The notes beneath the pieces are model-generated. The model worked only from the letters and a program-made list of their open reading frames with translations, made no database searches and had not been told where the DNA came from. This document shows positions 31,260-40,808 of a stretch of DNA of 64,000 bases, piece after piece. A program made the translations under genes and the position numbers. Source of the stretch: Lodderomyces elongisporus (lineage: Eukaryota; Ascomycota; Pichiomycetes; Serinales; Debaryomycetaceae). Positions within the stretch are counted from its first letter, which is position 1. Every line of letters begins with the position of its first letter. The stretch covers positions 1,918,001-1,982,000 of the forward strand of contig NC_083675.1 of the NCBI RefSeq assembly GCF_030384665.1. The letters are read 5' to 3'.

Positions 31260-33191
31260 CTATCTCCGTTTTGAAGTCTTTGCTGTAGGGTCCTTTTCAA
31301 TCACTTCGCCAACACCGCCCATTTCCTCCAAATTGTCTTCAGCAACAGACACAGCCTCTCTTCTTTCCCAAAACCTATCCTCACAAAGTTCAAAAGCAAC
31401 CTTCTTCAAATATTTACCACGCGCTTCCCTATGACTTGAAATAGACCATTCCAAAAACTGTGCGCCTGTACGAACATAGAAAGCACGCAACGATTCAAAT
31501 GGTTTGGGATGTGGTAACCATGGTCTGGCATCGGGGAACTCATCAACTTCTTCCAGGATATCTTCTTCCTCTTCTTCCTCTTCTCCCTCTTCTTCATTTT
31601 GCCCGTTTTCAATTTCGTTCTCATACTCATTTCCATCATCATCATCATCATCATCATCATCGTCGTCATCATCACCCTCATCGTCCTCTTCATCTGAATC
31701 TTCCTCAATAGCCCTGTCTAATTCTGACAAGTCTTCCCAAAGTACTTTTACACCGTCCAATTTACCCAAATCAATAGCATAAAAGGAATCAAGATTAAAT
31801 TCCTCTTCGCCTCGCTCGTATATACCTCCAAATATGTACAACACATCATCAACCACACATGTTGTAGCATTGAATCTTGGATGTGGTAATTGATTCATTA
31901 TTGGGTACTCAACAGCATCTTTTTTCTCAGCATCATCAGCATCACCATCGTTGTCATTGGCTGATTGCCCATTCTTTGAAATATCCTTTTCATTCTCATC
32001 GTCGTCATTCAAATTTGCTTTGGCCAATATCGAGTTCAAAATATCTTCCAAATCTTCATCTCTGCTCTTTTCTTTTATTGCTTCTTTCTTCTTCCTCTGA
32101 GGTCTTAATGATAAATTGTACCATCTATTATTTTCAATGTGGTACGAATACAACTGGTTATAGAATTCTGAGTCCAACTGCTCTTCACTTTCTTCAAAAT
32201 CATAAACACCACCAAATAATATTCCTCTATTCTTATGATAAACCAAAGAACAACCTACACGAGGTGATGGTAATTGGCCCTGTTTCTTTCTTCTCTCAAA
32301 CCTGATACCCTTTGGATCACTTTTCATCTTCAACACCCAACAATCGTTCAACACTTTACCCTTTTGTAGACCCTTTTTGGCTTTTACTTTGGTATATCCA
32401 CCATATAAAACTGCACCATCAGCACACGGGATAAAAGAGTGACCCGACCTAGCATCTGGAATAGGATGGTTTGGAGGAAATTCAACTTGTTGCCATTTAA
32501 ACTCGGTAACGTCAAAGATCCACACATCATCCAAATACGTAGTCATTGTCCCCAAATCTCGAAACCCACCATGCATAATGATATAGTTTTTCCACACTGC
32601 TAATCTATGTCCAGATCTTGCAGATGGACCCTTTTTCTGATCGAGTTTTTGCCATTCCTTGGTTTCAGCATCTAGAATCCAAGTATCTCCATAATGATAA
32701 AATGTAGATTGTTTAGGAGATGAAAATTCTCCACCAAACATTAACATGATCCCGGAAGGATGCGAGACCATTGCATGCGAGGAGCGCGGTAAAGGTGCAT
32801 TTTTCGAAGTGATTTTACGCCATGTGTCATTATCGACTGAATATGTGTACAAGTCGTTATAAAAATGCGATGCTTTTCCATCATTGGTTTCACCACCAAA
32901 CAAGATAATTTCTCGTTTATTATGGAGAGGAGAAGCCACCATAGTAGGATTGAGACGCTTTGTAGGGTGTTTCGCAAGTATTTCCACCTTGACCTCGTTG
33001 AATGCCTCTTGCTCCTTGGCGTAATTGGCCAAGATAGTGTCGATGTCATCATCATCATCTTCATCCTCATCTCCCCCTTGTTTTTTGGCGAGCTTCTTTC
33101 CCTTGAGCTCGGCCTTAGTAAGGTTCTTCTTTTGTTTCTCTGCAGCACGAGCCTTTTTGGCCTCTTTGCTTTTCTTATCCTTCTTTGCCAT
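31260..33191 (-). CDS. KEL3: Kelch-repeat protein Kel3 (KLHDC4 family)
   Basis: 643 aa (S. cerevisiae Kel3 651). A Lys-rich N-terminus (about 1-40, MAKKDKKSKEAKKARAAEK) is followed by a six-blade Kelch propeller: ILFGGETNDGK, MLMFGGEFSSPKQ, IIMHGGFRDLG, AVLYGGYTKVK, ILFGGVYDFEES and LYIFGGIYERG, each with the GG and later Y/W of kelch repeats. Two acidic insertions occur, the second (about 540-575) with a run of Asp coded by GAT/GAC and a run of Glu. The C-terminal block is conserved (RPWLPHPKPFESLRAFYVRTG, FWERREAVS). Cytoplasmic; the molecular function is not established for the family. Confidence 0.9.
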   Translation of the reverse strand: MAKKDKKSKEAKKARAAEKQKKNLTKAELKGKKLAKKQGGDEDEDDDDDIDTILANYAKEQEAFNEVKVEILAKHPTKRLNPTMVASPLHNKREIILFGGETNDGKASHFYNDLYTYSVDNDTWRKITSKNAPLPRSSHAMVSHPSGIMLMFGGEFSSPKQSTFYHYGDTWILDAETKEWQKLDQKKGPSARSGHRLAVWKNYIIMHGGFRDLGTMTTYLDDVWIFDVTEFKWQQVEFPPNHPIPDARSGHSFIPCADGAVLYGGYTKVKAKKGLQKGKVLNDCWVLKMKSDPKGIRFERRKKQGQLPSPRVGCSLVYHKNRGILFGGVYDFEESEEQLDSEFYNQLYSYHIENNRWYNLSLRPQRKKKEAIKEKSRDEDLEDILNSILAKANLNDDDENEKDISKNGQSANDNDGDADDAEKKDAVEYPIMNQLPHPRFNATTCVVDDVLYIFGGIYERGEEEFNLDSFYAIDLGKLDGVKVLWEDLSELDRAIEEDSDEEDDEGDDDDDDDDDDDDDGNEYENEIENGQNEEEGEEEEEEEDILEEVDEFPDARPWLPHPKPFESLRAFYVRTGAQFLEWSISSHREARGKYLKKVAFELCEDRFWERREAVSVAEDNLEEMGGVGEVIEKDPTAKTSKRR

Positions 33192-33644
33192 CTTTTTTTT
33201 TTGGATGTTCTATATTCTTTTCGATTGAAAGTTAACCTGAATATTGGAGAGGAAAAAAAAATATGGGACTTGTTCTAGAAAGGCTTGATGAAATGGCTGT
33301 GAAAAATAATCTTTGAGCATTATTGTGTCAAGGCAAATGAAAAAAAAAAAAAATATTAAAAAAAAATATTAATTATTAAAAAAAAATAAAAACATTAAGG
33401 AAAAAATCACATATAAATTGGTTTTTAAAGGAAGGCCGCGATCTCAAATCCGGAGATCACAACAACAATCTCAATAAACACATAAATCGTACTAGTCATA
33501 ATAACTGATCAAAACAATCATACTGGAAGTAAGGTTTCCATATTATACCATACCCGTGATACATACTAGCTGGTTTGTAAACCAATTTTTTTTCTCACAG
33601 CATATATATTTTCAATTATCAACAGTCAAAAAAAAAACCACACA
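33192..33644. other. Divergent promoter KEL3 / DAD1
   Basis: A/T repeats of AAAAAATATTA type (about 33340-33390) and a short hairpin-forming inverted repeat GATCTC-N7-GAGATC (33440-33458) whose loop overlaps TCCGGA. No gene seen. Confidence 0.5.
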
Positions 33645-33905
33645 ATGTCATCCAATGATTATTTTACAAAACAAAGAGATCTACTTCTACAAGATATAAC
33701 AAATAACTTGACCCAAGTCCATAAGAACCTTGAAACACTTAATAGGTCAATGAATGAATCGGTACAGATTGGAAAAGAGTTTGATGATGTGGGAAGGTTA
33801 TGGAGTGTGTTTTATGATGGAATGAATGAATTAAAGGAGAGGCAACTCGAACAAAACAAGAATGCGTCCCAGACTCATCAAGAAGAAGAAGAAGATGACG
33901 ATTAA
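33645..33905 (+). CDS. DAD1: DASH/Dam1 complex subunit Dad1
   Basis: 86 aa (S. cerevisiae 94). Matches Dad1 throughout: YFTKQRDLLLQDITNNLTQV, LNRSMNESVQIGKEFDDVGRLW, FYDGMNEL, then an acidic Gln/Glu/Asp tail. Dad1 is a core subunit of the ten-protein DASH ring that couples kinetochores to spindle microtubules. Such small genes are easily missed; this one is clear. Confidence 0.93.
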   Translation: MSSNDYFTKQRDLLLQDITNNLTQVHKNLETLNRSMNESVQIGKEFDDVGRLWSVFYDGMNELKERQLEQNKNASQTHQEEEEDDD

Positions 33906-34659
33906 ATGTTATAATACTTTCTGAAACACATCACAATTGATCTGGTGTGTTTTTTTTCTTATATATCTCATTTCAATTATTGTCCATACTTGATGCTTTG
34001 AAAGCCGAGGTTTATGTGCTGTCACAATAATTTGATAAAGGAACAGAATTAAAAGAATGGAAATGGAAGCAAATGAAATGGAAACAAAATGAAAAAGGAA
34101 GCAAAGAAAAACAAAGAATAATAAAAATTATCCAAATTAGAGATTGTCACTGACGGTTACTGAATTAAAGGAACACACAACATTGACAACAACCAGAGGT
34201 GTGGTAATGTGTAAACATCCGAGCACTGTTTCAATGGGCCAACAACTCTTCTTTTTTTTTTGTGTGTATGTATGTTGTTTCCAATATTTTGTTCTTGGTT
34301 GAATGATATAAAAGAAAGATTAGCTTTTAGTTCTATGACCAATTCTGTATTGCAAAGTATATGCAACCAATACAGCCATTCAATAAGGAGACCAGTTACT
34401 TATATTTAGATGCTGGACAAGGGTATCTACAAATAGAGTCTATATGTTCACTAGGTTTTCTTTTCTTTTTTTTTTCTTTCAATAAAACAAGAAAGAATAA
34501 ATTACTTTTAGTAGTCTACAAAAGAATGCTTCATGTGAGAAAAACTTTTAAATTTTTTTAGCTCTTTACTCTATTCACTATACTAGTAATACTGTGTTAA
34601 AACTGTGGTCAAACTGGGTTTAAACTGCCCTTTGAAGCAATTGGGTGCGGAACATCTGC
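33906..34659. other. Convergent 3' spacer DAD1 / ACT1
   Basis: AT-rich. Probably holds the ACT1 3' UTR on the right. No gene or RNA recognised. Confidence 0.5.
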
Positions 34660-36183
34660 TTAGAAACACTTGTGGTGAACGATGGATGGTCCAGATTCGT
34701 CATACTCTTGTTTTGAGATCCACATTTGTTGGAAAGTGGACAATGAAGCCAAGATGGAACCACCGATCCAGACAGAGTATTTTCTTTCTGGAGGAGCAAT
34801 GATTTTGACCTTCATTGAAGATGGAGCCAAAGCGGTAATTTCCTTTTGCATACGTTCTGCAATACCTGGGAACATAGTAGTACCACCAGACATAACAATG
34901 TTACCGTACAATTCCTTTCTAACATCAAGGTCACACTTCATGATGGAGTTGTAAGTGGTTTGGTCAATACCAGCAGCTTCCAATCCCAAGTCGGCTGGAC
35001 GGAACAAGGCTTCAGGAGTTCTGAATCTCTCGTTACCAATGGTAATGACTTGACCATCTGGCAATTCGTATGATTTCTCGATAGCCGATGATTGTGATGA
35101 GGTTTGCATTTCTTGTTCAAAGTCCAAAGCAACATAACACAATCTTTCCTTGATGTCTCTAACAATTTCTCTTTCAGCAGTAGTGGAGAAAGCGTAACCA
35201 CGTTCGGACAAGATCTTCATCAAGTAGTCGGTCAAGTCTCTACCAGCCAAGTCAATTCTCAAGATACCGTGTGGCAAGGAGAAACCGGCGTAGATTGGGA
35301 CAACGTGGGTAACACCGTCACCCGAGTCCAAAACAATACCAGTAGTTCTACCAGAGGAGTACAATGACAAGACGGCTTGGATAGAAACGTAAAAGGCTGG
35401 AACGTTAAAAGTTTCAAACATGATTTGGGTCATCTTTTCTCTGTTTGATTTAGGGTTCATTGGAGCCTCGGTCAAAAGGACTGGGTGTTCTTCTGGAGCA
35501 ACTCTCAATTCATTGTAAAAAGTGTGGTGCCAGATTTTTTCCATATCGTCCCAGTTGGAGACAATACCGTGTTCAATTGGGTATCTCAAGGTCAAGATAC
35601 CTCTCTTGGATTGAGCCTCGTCACCAACGTAGGAGTCCTTTTGGCCCATACCAACCATGATACCTTGGTGTCTTGGTCTACCAACGATTGATGGAAAGAC
35701 GGCTCTTGGAGCGTCATCACCAGCAAAACCGGCTTTACACATACCGGAACCGTTATCGATAACCAATGCAGCTACTTCTTCTATACCCATGGTTAGTAAA
35801 TCTATCGATTAAAAAAATGTAAAATGTAAAAATGTGAAAATGTAGAAATGTAAAAATTAAAATTCCCCTTAACCCTTCTGCACAGTATTATATTAATCAA
35901 GCCCGATCATTATAGTGTATACCATTTTGTTTTTGTTTTTGTTTTATTTTTCATTCTGGCCATGTCTCGACACTTGTGAAGAAGAAGAAAAAAAAAAGAA
36001 CAAGAGCAAGACAAAAGGTAAAACCAAGAAATAAATAGTATAAGCAAAACTTAAACAAAAAGGAAAGACAATAGAGTCCAATAGTAGATTGGATAGTGTT
36101 TGTTGTTGAATTGATATGAAGGCAAATTGGGGTTATGGGGTGAGCAACGATTGGATGAAAATGTGGCAATCACTCACTCACTT

Positions 36184-36218
<35 letters not shown>

Positions 36219-36259
36219 TTGAGTTTCATCGGTGTCGACGTAAACATACCTCCGTCCAT
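34660..36259 (-). CDS. ACT1: Actin, one intron after a 10-nt first exon
   Basis: Exon 1 is 36250-36259 (ATGGACGGAG), intron 35781-36249, exon 2 34660-35780; 376 aa. The join gives [20 protein letters not shown], the standard fungal actin N-terminus. The rest is nearly invariant actin ([37 protein letters not shown], the C-terminus [11 protein letters not shown]). Codon choice is strongly biased to preferred codons, as expected for a highly expressed gene. Intron position, right after the Gly/Glu codon, is the conserved yeast ACT1 position. Major component of cortical patches, cables and the cytokinetic ring. Confidence 0.99.
35781..36249 (-). other. ACT1 intron (469 nt)
   Basis: Minus strand: GTATGT donor at 36249-36244, TACTAAC branch point at 35798-35792, TAG acceptor ending at 35781. 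The branch-to-acceptor distance is very short (about a dozen nt). The intron contains a (TCAA)n tetranucleotide run (about 36184-36220) and, between branch point and acceptor, an in-frame ATG (35788-35790). Confidence 0.95.
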
Positions 36260-38573
36260 TTTGAATCTATGTTGTTATAAGTATGAGGAAAAGTTGGGGG
36301 GGTGTTAGATGTAAAAAATGAAAAGTATCGAAATGAAAAAAAAAATGAGCGAAAGAAAGGGATATGGTAATTTAACTAGGGAGAAAGAAAAAGGTGTTGA
36401 ACGTGGATGGAATACGAGAGAGAGTGGGCGAGAGTGAGAGAGTGAGAGAGAGAGTGTGTGTGAGCGTAGGAGAGATTGAGATTGAGTGAACGAATGTGAG
36501 AGACTGAGATTTGTTGTTGATTTTTTTATTTTAATTTTTATTTTTTTTAATTGTTTATTTTTTTGTCAGCGATTCCAAACTGCTACCAGAAAAGAAAAAA
36601 ATTTTAAACCAAAAAAAAAAATTAAATAAAAGATTAAAAGGAGGAGCGCACATACATAGATACATACATTAATATTGGGGAATTAGTGGTCCATACTGCT
36701 AGCACTACTCTAACAACCAGTACACGAGTGGCACTGGTAGGAGAGAAAAAGACAAAGAGAAAGACAAAGACAAAGAAAAGTATGCGCAATTAGATTTAAA
36801 GTGTTTCGTTGGCAAATAAAATAAAAAATAAAATATAAAATAAATTTCAAAAATAAAAATAGAATAGTGTCTCACGGTTAAAGATTACTTGTCAACTTAC
36901 TACTGGTGTATGGATGTGATTTGATAGTGATGCAATCAATGATCCGTGTCCACTACAAGAAATCGAAAATTGAAAAAAAAAAAAAAAGATAATAACAAAA
37001 ATATACATATAAATATATATATAGCAAAGTGATAGAAAAATACATCTACATAGATAAAGGTATAGAGATAGAGAGAAAGAGTGTGTGTGTATGTGTGTAT
37101 GTGTGAATTACACTAATGTCGGCTATTTTTCAAGCGACAAATGAAAGATAAAGTGCAAGTGGCGATGTTGGTGGAGGAGGAAGGTGGTGGTGACGGTAGT
37201 TTTGATGATTGTAGGAAAAAGTGGTCATCCACCACTCGTCCTCTGTCATTCATCTTTTGACCAACAACAGTATTTCTTTCAGCCGATCTAATACCCATCG
37301 AAACTTGTTAACAATCGATTACTATTATATTGATTGCACAATTAAAACTTCAAACGCAAAATCCAATACAAAAAAAAAACAAAAATTAAAAAAAAGGAGA
37401 AGAGAACCAAAATGAAAGAATGGAAAGAATGGAAAAGGAAATGAAAAAAAAAATGTCGGCTATGTTTTGTTTGTACTTTTATGAATTACTCTGTTATTAG
37501 TTTTTGGTTTTGTGTTATGTTGTGTTTTGTATACTTTGTATGGTGTACTTTGTATGCTCTTTATTTTTTTTTCTTCTTGTATGAGAAATTTCGTCGACAT
37601 TTTCTTCCCCTCTGTCTCTCCCCTTCTGTCTTGGGCTCGTCTCAATCGATTTTGGTGGCACAAAGATCAAGACTTCAATTGTTGCAAATACAAAAGAAAA
37701 AGAAGAGGACAGACAAGAAAGCAGAAGCAATTGAATATCGCTTATGGTGTAGAGGAAATATCGTATCAATATATATATATATATATATAGCACATTCTTT
37801 TAACCATTTTAAGGGTAATGTGAATTGTACAATCTACGTTATTCTTGGAGCTGTTTCTGAAAACTAGCAACCCGTAAATTTTGTTCTATCCTAGCAAAGA
37901 ATAGTAAAGGTGTAAAACTCTTTTGTCTTGTATTTCTATAGCTATGACCATCATCAAGTTAAAAAAAGGTTGTATACTGTCCCACACACAAGCAATAAGA
38001 AAGGATCTATTGGATCGGATGCTATCATATATATATATATATATATATATATAAATTACACGGTTTCAAGGTGACAATATTACTATAACCTGGTTTACGG
38101 CAAAAGCAATGGTGGATGCGGTGCGAGATAAAGAAAAAAAAAAACAAGACATGACAAATCAAGACAATAATGTGTGACTTGCGACAAAAATAAATAAATA
38201 TTATTCTTAACACCGATACAGTTAAATGGAGAGAGGGGGAGGAGCAGGAGAGTACACTAACAAAGAACAAAGGCACTTAAAGATCACTTTTAATCACGAG
38301 CCATCAACCATCAATCATCAAGCAATACTTGTCATTCTTCAGAGACATAACACATTGACTCTCAATCAAATAGTACATATTATTATATTGTCACAGACTC
38401 CATATCCAGCCTGTTGAGCTATATTTTTCAAACAAGTAAAACGAAAACAGGAATAGCATTAGGCATAAGAACAGAGACAGCAATAGAAAAGGAAGATTAG
38501 GAAAAAGAAGAAAAAGGCAAAAGGCAAAAGACCCCAATAATTCCAATTACAGTATCATCTACATCAATCCATA
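36260..38573. other. 2.3-kb divergent spacer ACT1 / SNC
   Basis: Low-complexity rich: (AG)/(TG) tract (about 36415-36470), A-rich repeats (about 36820-36860), (GT)n (about 37081-37106), (TA)n (about 37770-37790 and 38029-38053). It should contain the ACT1 upstream control region. Open frames of 60-130 codons on both strands lack conserved features. No tRNA-like promoter boxes or known RNA recognised by eye. Confidence 0.5.
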
Positions 38574-39039
38574 ATGTCATCTTCAGTACCATATGATCCA
38601 TATATCCCCAATCAAACAACGGGAGAGCAGTCCAACTCAAGGACAGCCGCCATCCAAGCAGTATGTTTTACAACATATTTAATTTAAATGAATAGGAAAG
38701 CCAAAAAAAAAAAAATAGATTGACTATCCATTACTATACGCATTAGACTTCAATACTAACAAAACAATGTTTGTTTGTCTTTTTTTCTAGCAAATTGATG
38801 ACACAGTAGGAATCATGAGAGACAACATCAACAAAGTTGCCGAGAGAGGTGAAAGGTTAGACTCAATCGAGAACAAAACTGATAATTTGGCCATCAGTGC
38901 CCAAGGTTTCAGAAGAGGCGCCAACAGAGTCAGAAAAGATATGTGGTGGAAAGACTTTAAAATGAGAATGTGCCTCATTCTTGGAGTTATCATTGTCATC
39001 ATTGTCATTGTCGTGCCCATTGCTGTACACTTTAGTTAA
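38574..39039 (+). CDS. SNC2: Exocytic v-SNARE (synaptobrevin), one intron
   Basis: Exon 1 38574-38660 (29 codons), intron 38661-38790, exon 2 38791-39039; 111 aa. Joined protein begins [19 protein letters not shown]. It has the R-SNARE helix [20 protein letters not shown] with the zero-layer Arg48, then [18 protein letters not shown], the WWK membrane-proximal motif, and a C-terminal TM anchor (about 91-108) ending VHFS as in yeast Snc1/Snc2. Cys90 beside the TM segment is a likely palmitoylation site. It mediates fusion of post-Golgi secretory vesicles with the plasma membrane and recycles by endocytosis. SNC1 versus SNC2 cannot be decided; CTG yeasts usually have one gene. Confidence 0.95.
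38661..38790 (+). other. SNC intron (130 nt)
   Basis: GTATGT donor at 38661-38666, TACTAAC branch point at 38754-38760, pyrimidine tract and TAG acceptor ending at 38790. Phase 0, between the Ala and Gln codons of QAQIDDTV. S. cerevisiae SNC1 also carries an intron. Confidence 0.93.
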
Positions 39040-39460
39040 AGTAAAAGTGATGAAAGAATTATAAAAAGAAAGAAACCAAGAAAGAGGGTACTAAAGCTAT
39101 AGGTTTGGTGTCATTACTATTGTGTACCTCATTTTGTTTTTCATCTTCATACTTACATTCCAGGTTATATACGGTGCTTTATTCAAATTTTCATGTTTTC
39201 TTTTTTTTTTTTGTTTGTCTATGTTGTTTGTTTTTTTGGTTCTATTAAGTTTCTTTAGTTGTTGAAGATTATTAAACACGTAGAAAGACATCTCTGACTG
39301 ATAACCTCTTATGAGTATTGATGAGAATTTGAATTTGAATGAAATTAAGAAGAAACAGACTGTGTGAAACAAGATGAATACACGATAAGGATTCAAAATG
39401 AATCGAAATTGGGTCTGCACAAGATCATGTGAGTTTACTAGTGCTTCACACACACACACA

Positions 39461-39545
<85 letters not shown>

Positions 39546-39944
39546 CTCCTCCTCACTTTAGTAAAAAGAAGTCAAAATTTCTAGAACCACTATTCAGGGA
39601 ACGAAAAGAAAAACTACAACAAATTGCGGAGGAGTCGCTCACGTCAGAATACAAAACTTCGACTTCTTTCGCTTGCTAATTCTTCTCTTACTCAACTCTC
39701 TCAACCAATTCTTTTTTTTATCTTTTTAAACCTTTGAATATCGAGCCCCACATTGCTCCTCCTATCAGCTTCATCAACACCCAAATCATACTCATTTCTA
39801 TTAACAAGACCTTTTTTTTTTGTCTTTATTGTTCTTGTTACTTAATTGCCCAACTACCCAAGGAAGTTACTACCGTTCACAGTCAAGCATAAAAAAAAAA
39901 AACAGAAACCCTTTTCTTTTCATTTTATTATTAATTTCCAAAGA
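39040..39944. other. Intergenic: SNC 3' flank and GCV3 promoter, with CA/CT microsatellite
   Basis: A compound (CA)n-(CT)n-(CA)n-(CT)n tract spans about 39449-39541, including an uninterrupted CT run of about 45 nt. It lies about 400 bp before GCV3. The GCV3 frame is open upstream of its ATG (to about 39846), but there is no ATG there. Confidence 0.65.
39449..39541. repeat. Compound (CA)n(CT)n microsatellite
   Basis: Alternating (CA)n and (CT)n blocks, about 90 bp in total, upstream of GCV3. Confidence 0.85.
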
Positions 39945-40496
39945 ATGTTTAGACAATTACTTAGACCAGCCTCCGCATCACTTGCTCGTACCCTCATTAG
40001 ACCATCTGTTTGTCCATCCCCACAAACACTTCGTTGTTTCACCACCACTAGATTCAACTTGGCTAAAATTGACACCCAATCACAAGCATACCCATACTTA
40101 CACGAACAAACCCCAGTTGCTGAAAAGTTCACTGAAGAACACGAATATGTCAAATTATACGAAGATGACTCTGCACTCGTCGGTATTACTTTATACGCCG
40201 CCGATGCTTTAGGCGATGTCACCTATGTCGAATTACCGGAATTGGGAGAGACTGTGGAAAAGGGAGACAAGATTGGTGCAGTAGAGAGTGTTAAGGCATC
40301 AAGTGAAATTTACTCACCAGTATCCGGTGAAGTTATTGGCGTTAATTTGAACTTGGAAAGCGAGCCAGGTTTGATCAATGAAGACCCATCAGTCGAAGGA
40401 TGGATTGCACAGATCAAAGTTAGCAACAGAGAAGAAGTGTTGGAGAATGCCGAATTGATGGATAAAGAAGTTTACGAGAAGTCCTTAAAGGAATAG
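39945..40496 (+). CDS. GCV3: Glycine cleavage system H protein, mitochondrial
   Basis: 183 aa from ATG 39945. The N-terminal about 45 residues are Arg/Ser/Leu-rich without acidic residues (MFRQLLRPASASLARTLIRP), a mitochondrial targeting sequence. The lipoyl domain follows: EHEYVKLYEDDSALVGIT, ALGDVTYVELPELGE, GAVESVKASSEIYSPVSGEV with lipoyl-Lys117, and LINEDPSVEGWIAQIKV. H protein carries the aminomethyl group between the P, T and L proteins of glycine decarboxylase; in yeasts it also serves in lipoate transfer to other 2-oxoacid dehydrogenases. Confidence 0.96.
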   Translation: MFRQLLRPASASLARTLIRPSVCPSPQTLRCFTTTRFNLAKIDTQSQAYPYLHEQTPVAEKFTEEHEYVKLYEDDSALVGITLYAADALGDVTYVELPELGETVEKGDKIGAVESVKASSEIYSPVSGEVIGVNLNLESEPGLINEDPSVEGWIAQIKVSNREEVLENAELMDKEVYEKSLKE

Positions 40497-40808
40497 ATGA
40501 TTGGTGTACCTCAATCTTTTGTTTTACTATATAAACAATGGAAACAAAATAATATATGTATCATATCATTTTAAAAAAAAAAAGAAACAATGAATGAATG
40601 GATGAAAATAACAAGCATAAAATACACAGTATCATACTAAGAAAATTAACAAAATAGTTCTACAGACTCGCTTTGCTAATTCCAATATCTAAAAAAGATT
40701 ACTATTTGATCTCTATTCTAAAGTATGTGTAACTATATTTCACTTATTTATATATATATTTATGAGTATATTTTCATAAATTTGTATATGATGGTTGTCT
40801 GACTTCTT
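40497..40808. other. Convergent 3' spacer GCV3 / fumarate reductase
   Basis: AT-rich with a TATATATATTTAT tract near 40751-40763. Nothing else seen. Confidence 0.5.

Noticed and set aside
35788..35790. ATG giving an intron-less actin ORF starting MGIEEVAAL
   Set aside because: The ATG lies between a TACTAAC branch point and the TAG acceptor; the true first exon (ATGGACGGAG plus GTATGT) is at 36250-36259 and restores MDGEEVAAL.
36900..38300. Several 60-130 codon frames between ACT1 and SNC on both strands
   Set aside because: Low-complexity, several begin at non-ATG codons, they overlap (TA)n and (GT)n tracts and show no family motif.
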